A DNA stretch of 64,000 nt from Mercurialis annua (Eukaryota; Streptophyta; Magnoliopsida; Malpighiales; Euphorbiaceae). Of the stretch, positions 62,801 through 64,000 are shown in pieces. The stretch's first letter is position 1, and each line of letters begins with the position of its first letter. A model generated the notes under the pieces. The model did not search any database, was not told the DNA's origin, and was given only the letters and a program-made list of their open reading frames with translations. The position numbers and the translations under genes were made by a program. Where the stretch lies: assembly GCF_937616625.2 (NCBI RefSeq), contig NC_065571.1, positions 31,457,879 to 31,521,878 of the forward strand, written 5' to 3'.

Positions 62801-64000
62801 CATTTGGGCTCAATCACTAAAAAAGGTGAAACGTTTGGATTTGTTTCGAAGCGTTTGTAAGCGTTTGGCTTTAATCGCTAAAAAGGGGAAACATTTTTGT
62901 ATTTGTTTCGTAACGTTTGTAAATGTTTGGCTTATATTGCTAAAAAGATGAAACGCTTGAATTTGTTTCGTAACCTTGTAAACGTTTCGCATAAATTGAT
63001 AAAACCGTGAAATGCTTGGATTTGTTTCGTATTGTTTGTAAACGTTTCGCTTAAATTGCTAAAAAAAGTGAAAAATTTGGATTTGTTTCGTAACCTTTGG
63101 AAAAGTTTTGGGTTAAATAGGTAAAAAGGTGAAACGTTTGGATTTGTTTCATACGTTTGCAAACGTTTGGCTTAAATCGCTAAAAAGGTGAAACGTTTGG
63201 TTTTATTTCGTAACATTTGTAAACGTTTCAATTTGTTTTGTAACGTTTTTTTCGTAACGTATTAAATATTTGGTTTTGTTTCGTAATATTTGCAAACGTT
63301 TGGCTTAAATCGCTAAAAAGGTGAAATGTTTCGTTTTGTTTCATAATGTTTGTAAACATTTGGCTTTAAATTGCTAAAGAGGTGAAACATTTGGATTTGT
63401 TTCGTAGCGTTTGTAAAAGTTTTGCTTAAATCGCTAAAAATGTGAAACGTTTGGTTTTATTCCGTAACGTTAGTAAACGTTTGGTTTTATTCCGTAATGT
63501 TAGTAAACATTTGGATTTGTTTCGTAACGTTTGTAAACATTTGGCTTAATCGCTAAAAAGGTGACACGTTTAGTTTTGTTTCGTAACGTTTGTAAATGTT
63601 TAGCTTAAATTGCAATAAAGGTGAAACGCTTGGATTTGTTTCGTAACGTTTTTAAACGTTTGACTTTGTTTCGTAACGTTTGTAAACGTTTGGCTTAAAT
63701 CGCTAAAAAGGGAAAACTTTTGAATTTTCTTCGTAACGTCGTAAATGTTTGGATTTGTTTCGAAACATTTGGATTTGTTTCGTAATCTTTGTAAACGTTT
63801 GGCTTAAATCGCTAAAGAGGTGAAACATTTGGATTTGTTTCGTAACGTTTGTAAACATTCGGCTTAAATCGCTAAAAAGGTGAAACGTTTGAATTTGTTT
63901 CATAATGTTTGTAAAGGTTTGGCTTAATTCGATGAAAAGGTGAAAAGTTTGGATTTATTTCATAATGTTTGTAAACGTTTAGCTTAAATCGCCAAAAAGG
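53863..64000. repeat. 60-bp satellite array, block 4 (about 169 monomers, runs off the right edge)
   Basis: Includes the end of the second 9-kb copy (to about 56417), a stretch like 31050-32500 (56400-57500), the 1.83-kb duplication (57972-61560), and from about 62520 a stretch resembling 33150-34900 that ends like 35650-35740. Plus-strand frames at 58896-59138, 59825-60013 and 59997-60185 are satellite translations where the usual in-frame TAA is mutated or skipped. Confidence 0.97.
57972..61560. repeat. 1.83-kb tandem duplication in satellite block 4
   Basis: GCTTAAATCGCTAAAAACGG at about 57972 recurs at about 59803, and AAACATTCGGCTAAAATCGC at 58081 recurs at 59912 (offset 1831). Variants in between keep the same order, including half-length units (TTTCGAAACGTTTGG) and GGGCTAAAAATCGC. 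The second copy has one extra monomer near 61318-61435. These copies are more diverged than the 1.94-kb pair. Confidence 0.82.

Noticed and set aside
11537..64000. CRISPR-like array because of regular repeats
   Set aside because: The whole 60-bp unit is repeated, with no unique spacers and no cas genes; the context is a plant nuclear genome.

Overview
This window is repeat DNA from a plant nuclear genome, most likely a dicot. The support is Ty3/gypsy retrotransposons of chromodomain (Tekay/Del-like) type with an initiator-tRNA-Met primer site and LTRs beginning TGTAATACC, MULE-like elements with 9-bp target-site duplications, and a very large A+T-rich satellite array. I see no host protein-coding gene, tRNA, rRNA or CRISPR. 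Apart from one decayed retrotransposon pol, the open frames are shadows of repeats.

Layout. (1) 1-11536 is a nest of LTR elements. A minus-strand element (1-5784, running off the left edge) has inserted into the reverse transcriptase gene of a plus-strand Tekay/Del-like element (5785-11195). That element in turn sits in the 3' end of a third LTR (11196-11536), which abuts the satellite. (2) 11537-16269, 26864-39770, 40137-50977 and 53863-64000 are one satellite array of 60-bp monomers, about 38.6 kb and about 640 monomers. (3) 16270-26863 is a complete minus-strand LTR element with 3.25-kb LTRs, TTGCT target-site duplications and a 4.1-kb internal region without gag or pol: a large retrotransposon derivative (LARD). 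(4) 39771-40136 is a 366-bp MULE-like MITE with a 9-bp target-site duplication. A second copy at 50978-53862 lies in a duplicated block and is broken by two further nested terminal-inverted-repeat elements.

The satellite has layered higher-order structure. There is a 493-bp unit repeated three times (32351-33829), a 9.0-kb segment (33681-42682) duplicated directly downstream (42683 to about 56417), a 1.94-kb tandem duplication inside that second copy, and a 1.83-kb tandem duplication at 57972-61560. The shared MITE and the unshared later insertions order the events: MITE insertion, then 9-kb duplication, then outer TIR element, then inner TIR element.

The elements look functionally linked. 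The LARD and the pol-bearing element share LTR termini, the hairpin and polypurine tract before the 3' LTR, and a TATA plus AACCCTAGCCG promoter core; the two minus-strand elements share an identical primer-binding site. The non-coding elements could therefore have been mobilised by a chromovirus of this group, but the pol copy seen here has three in-frame stops and is not itself a functional source.
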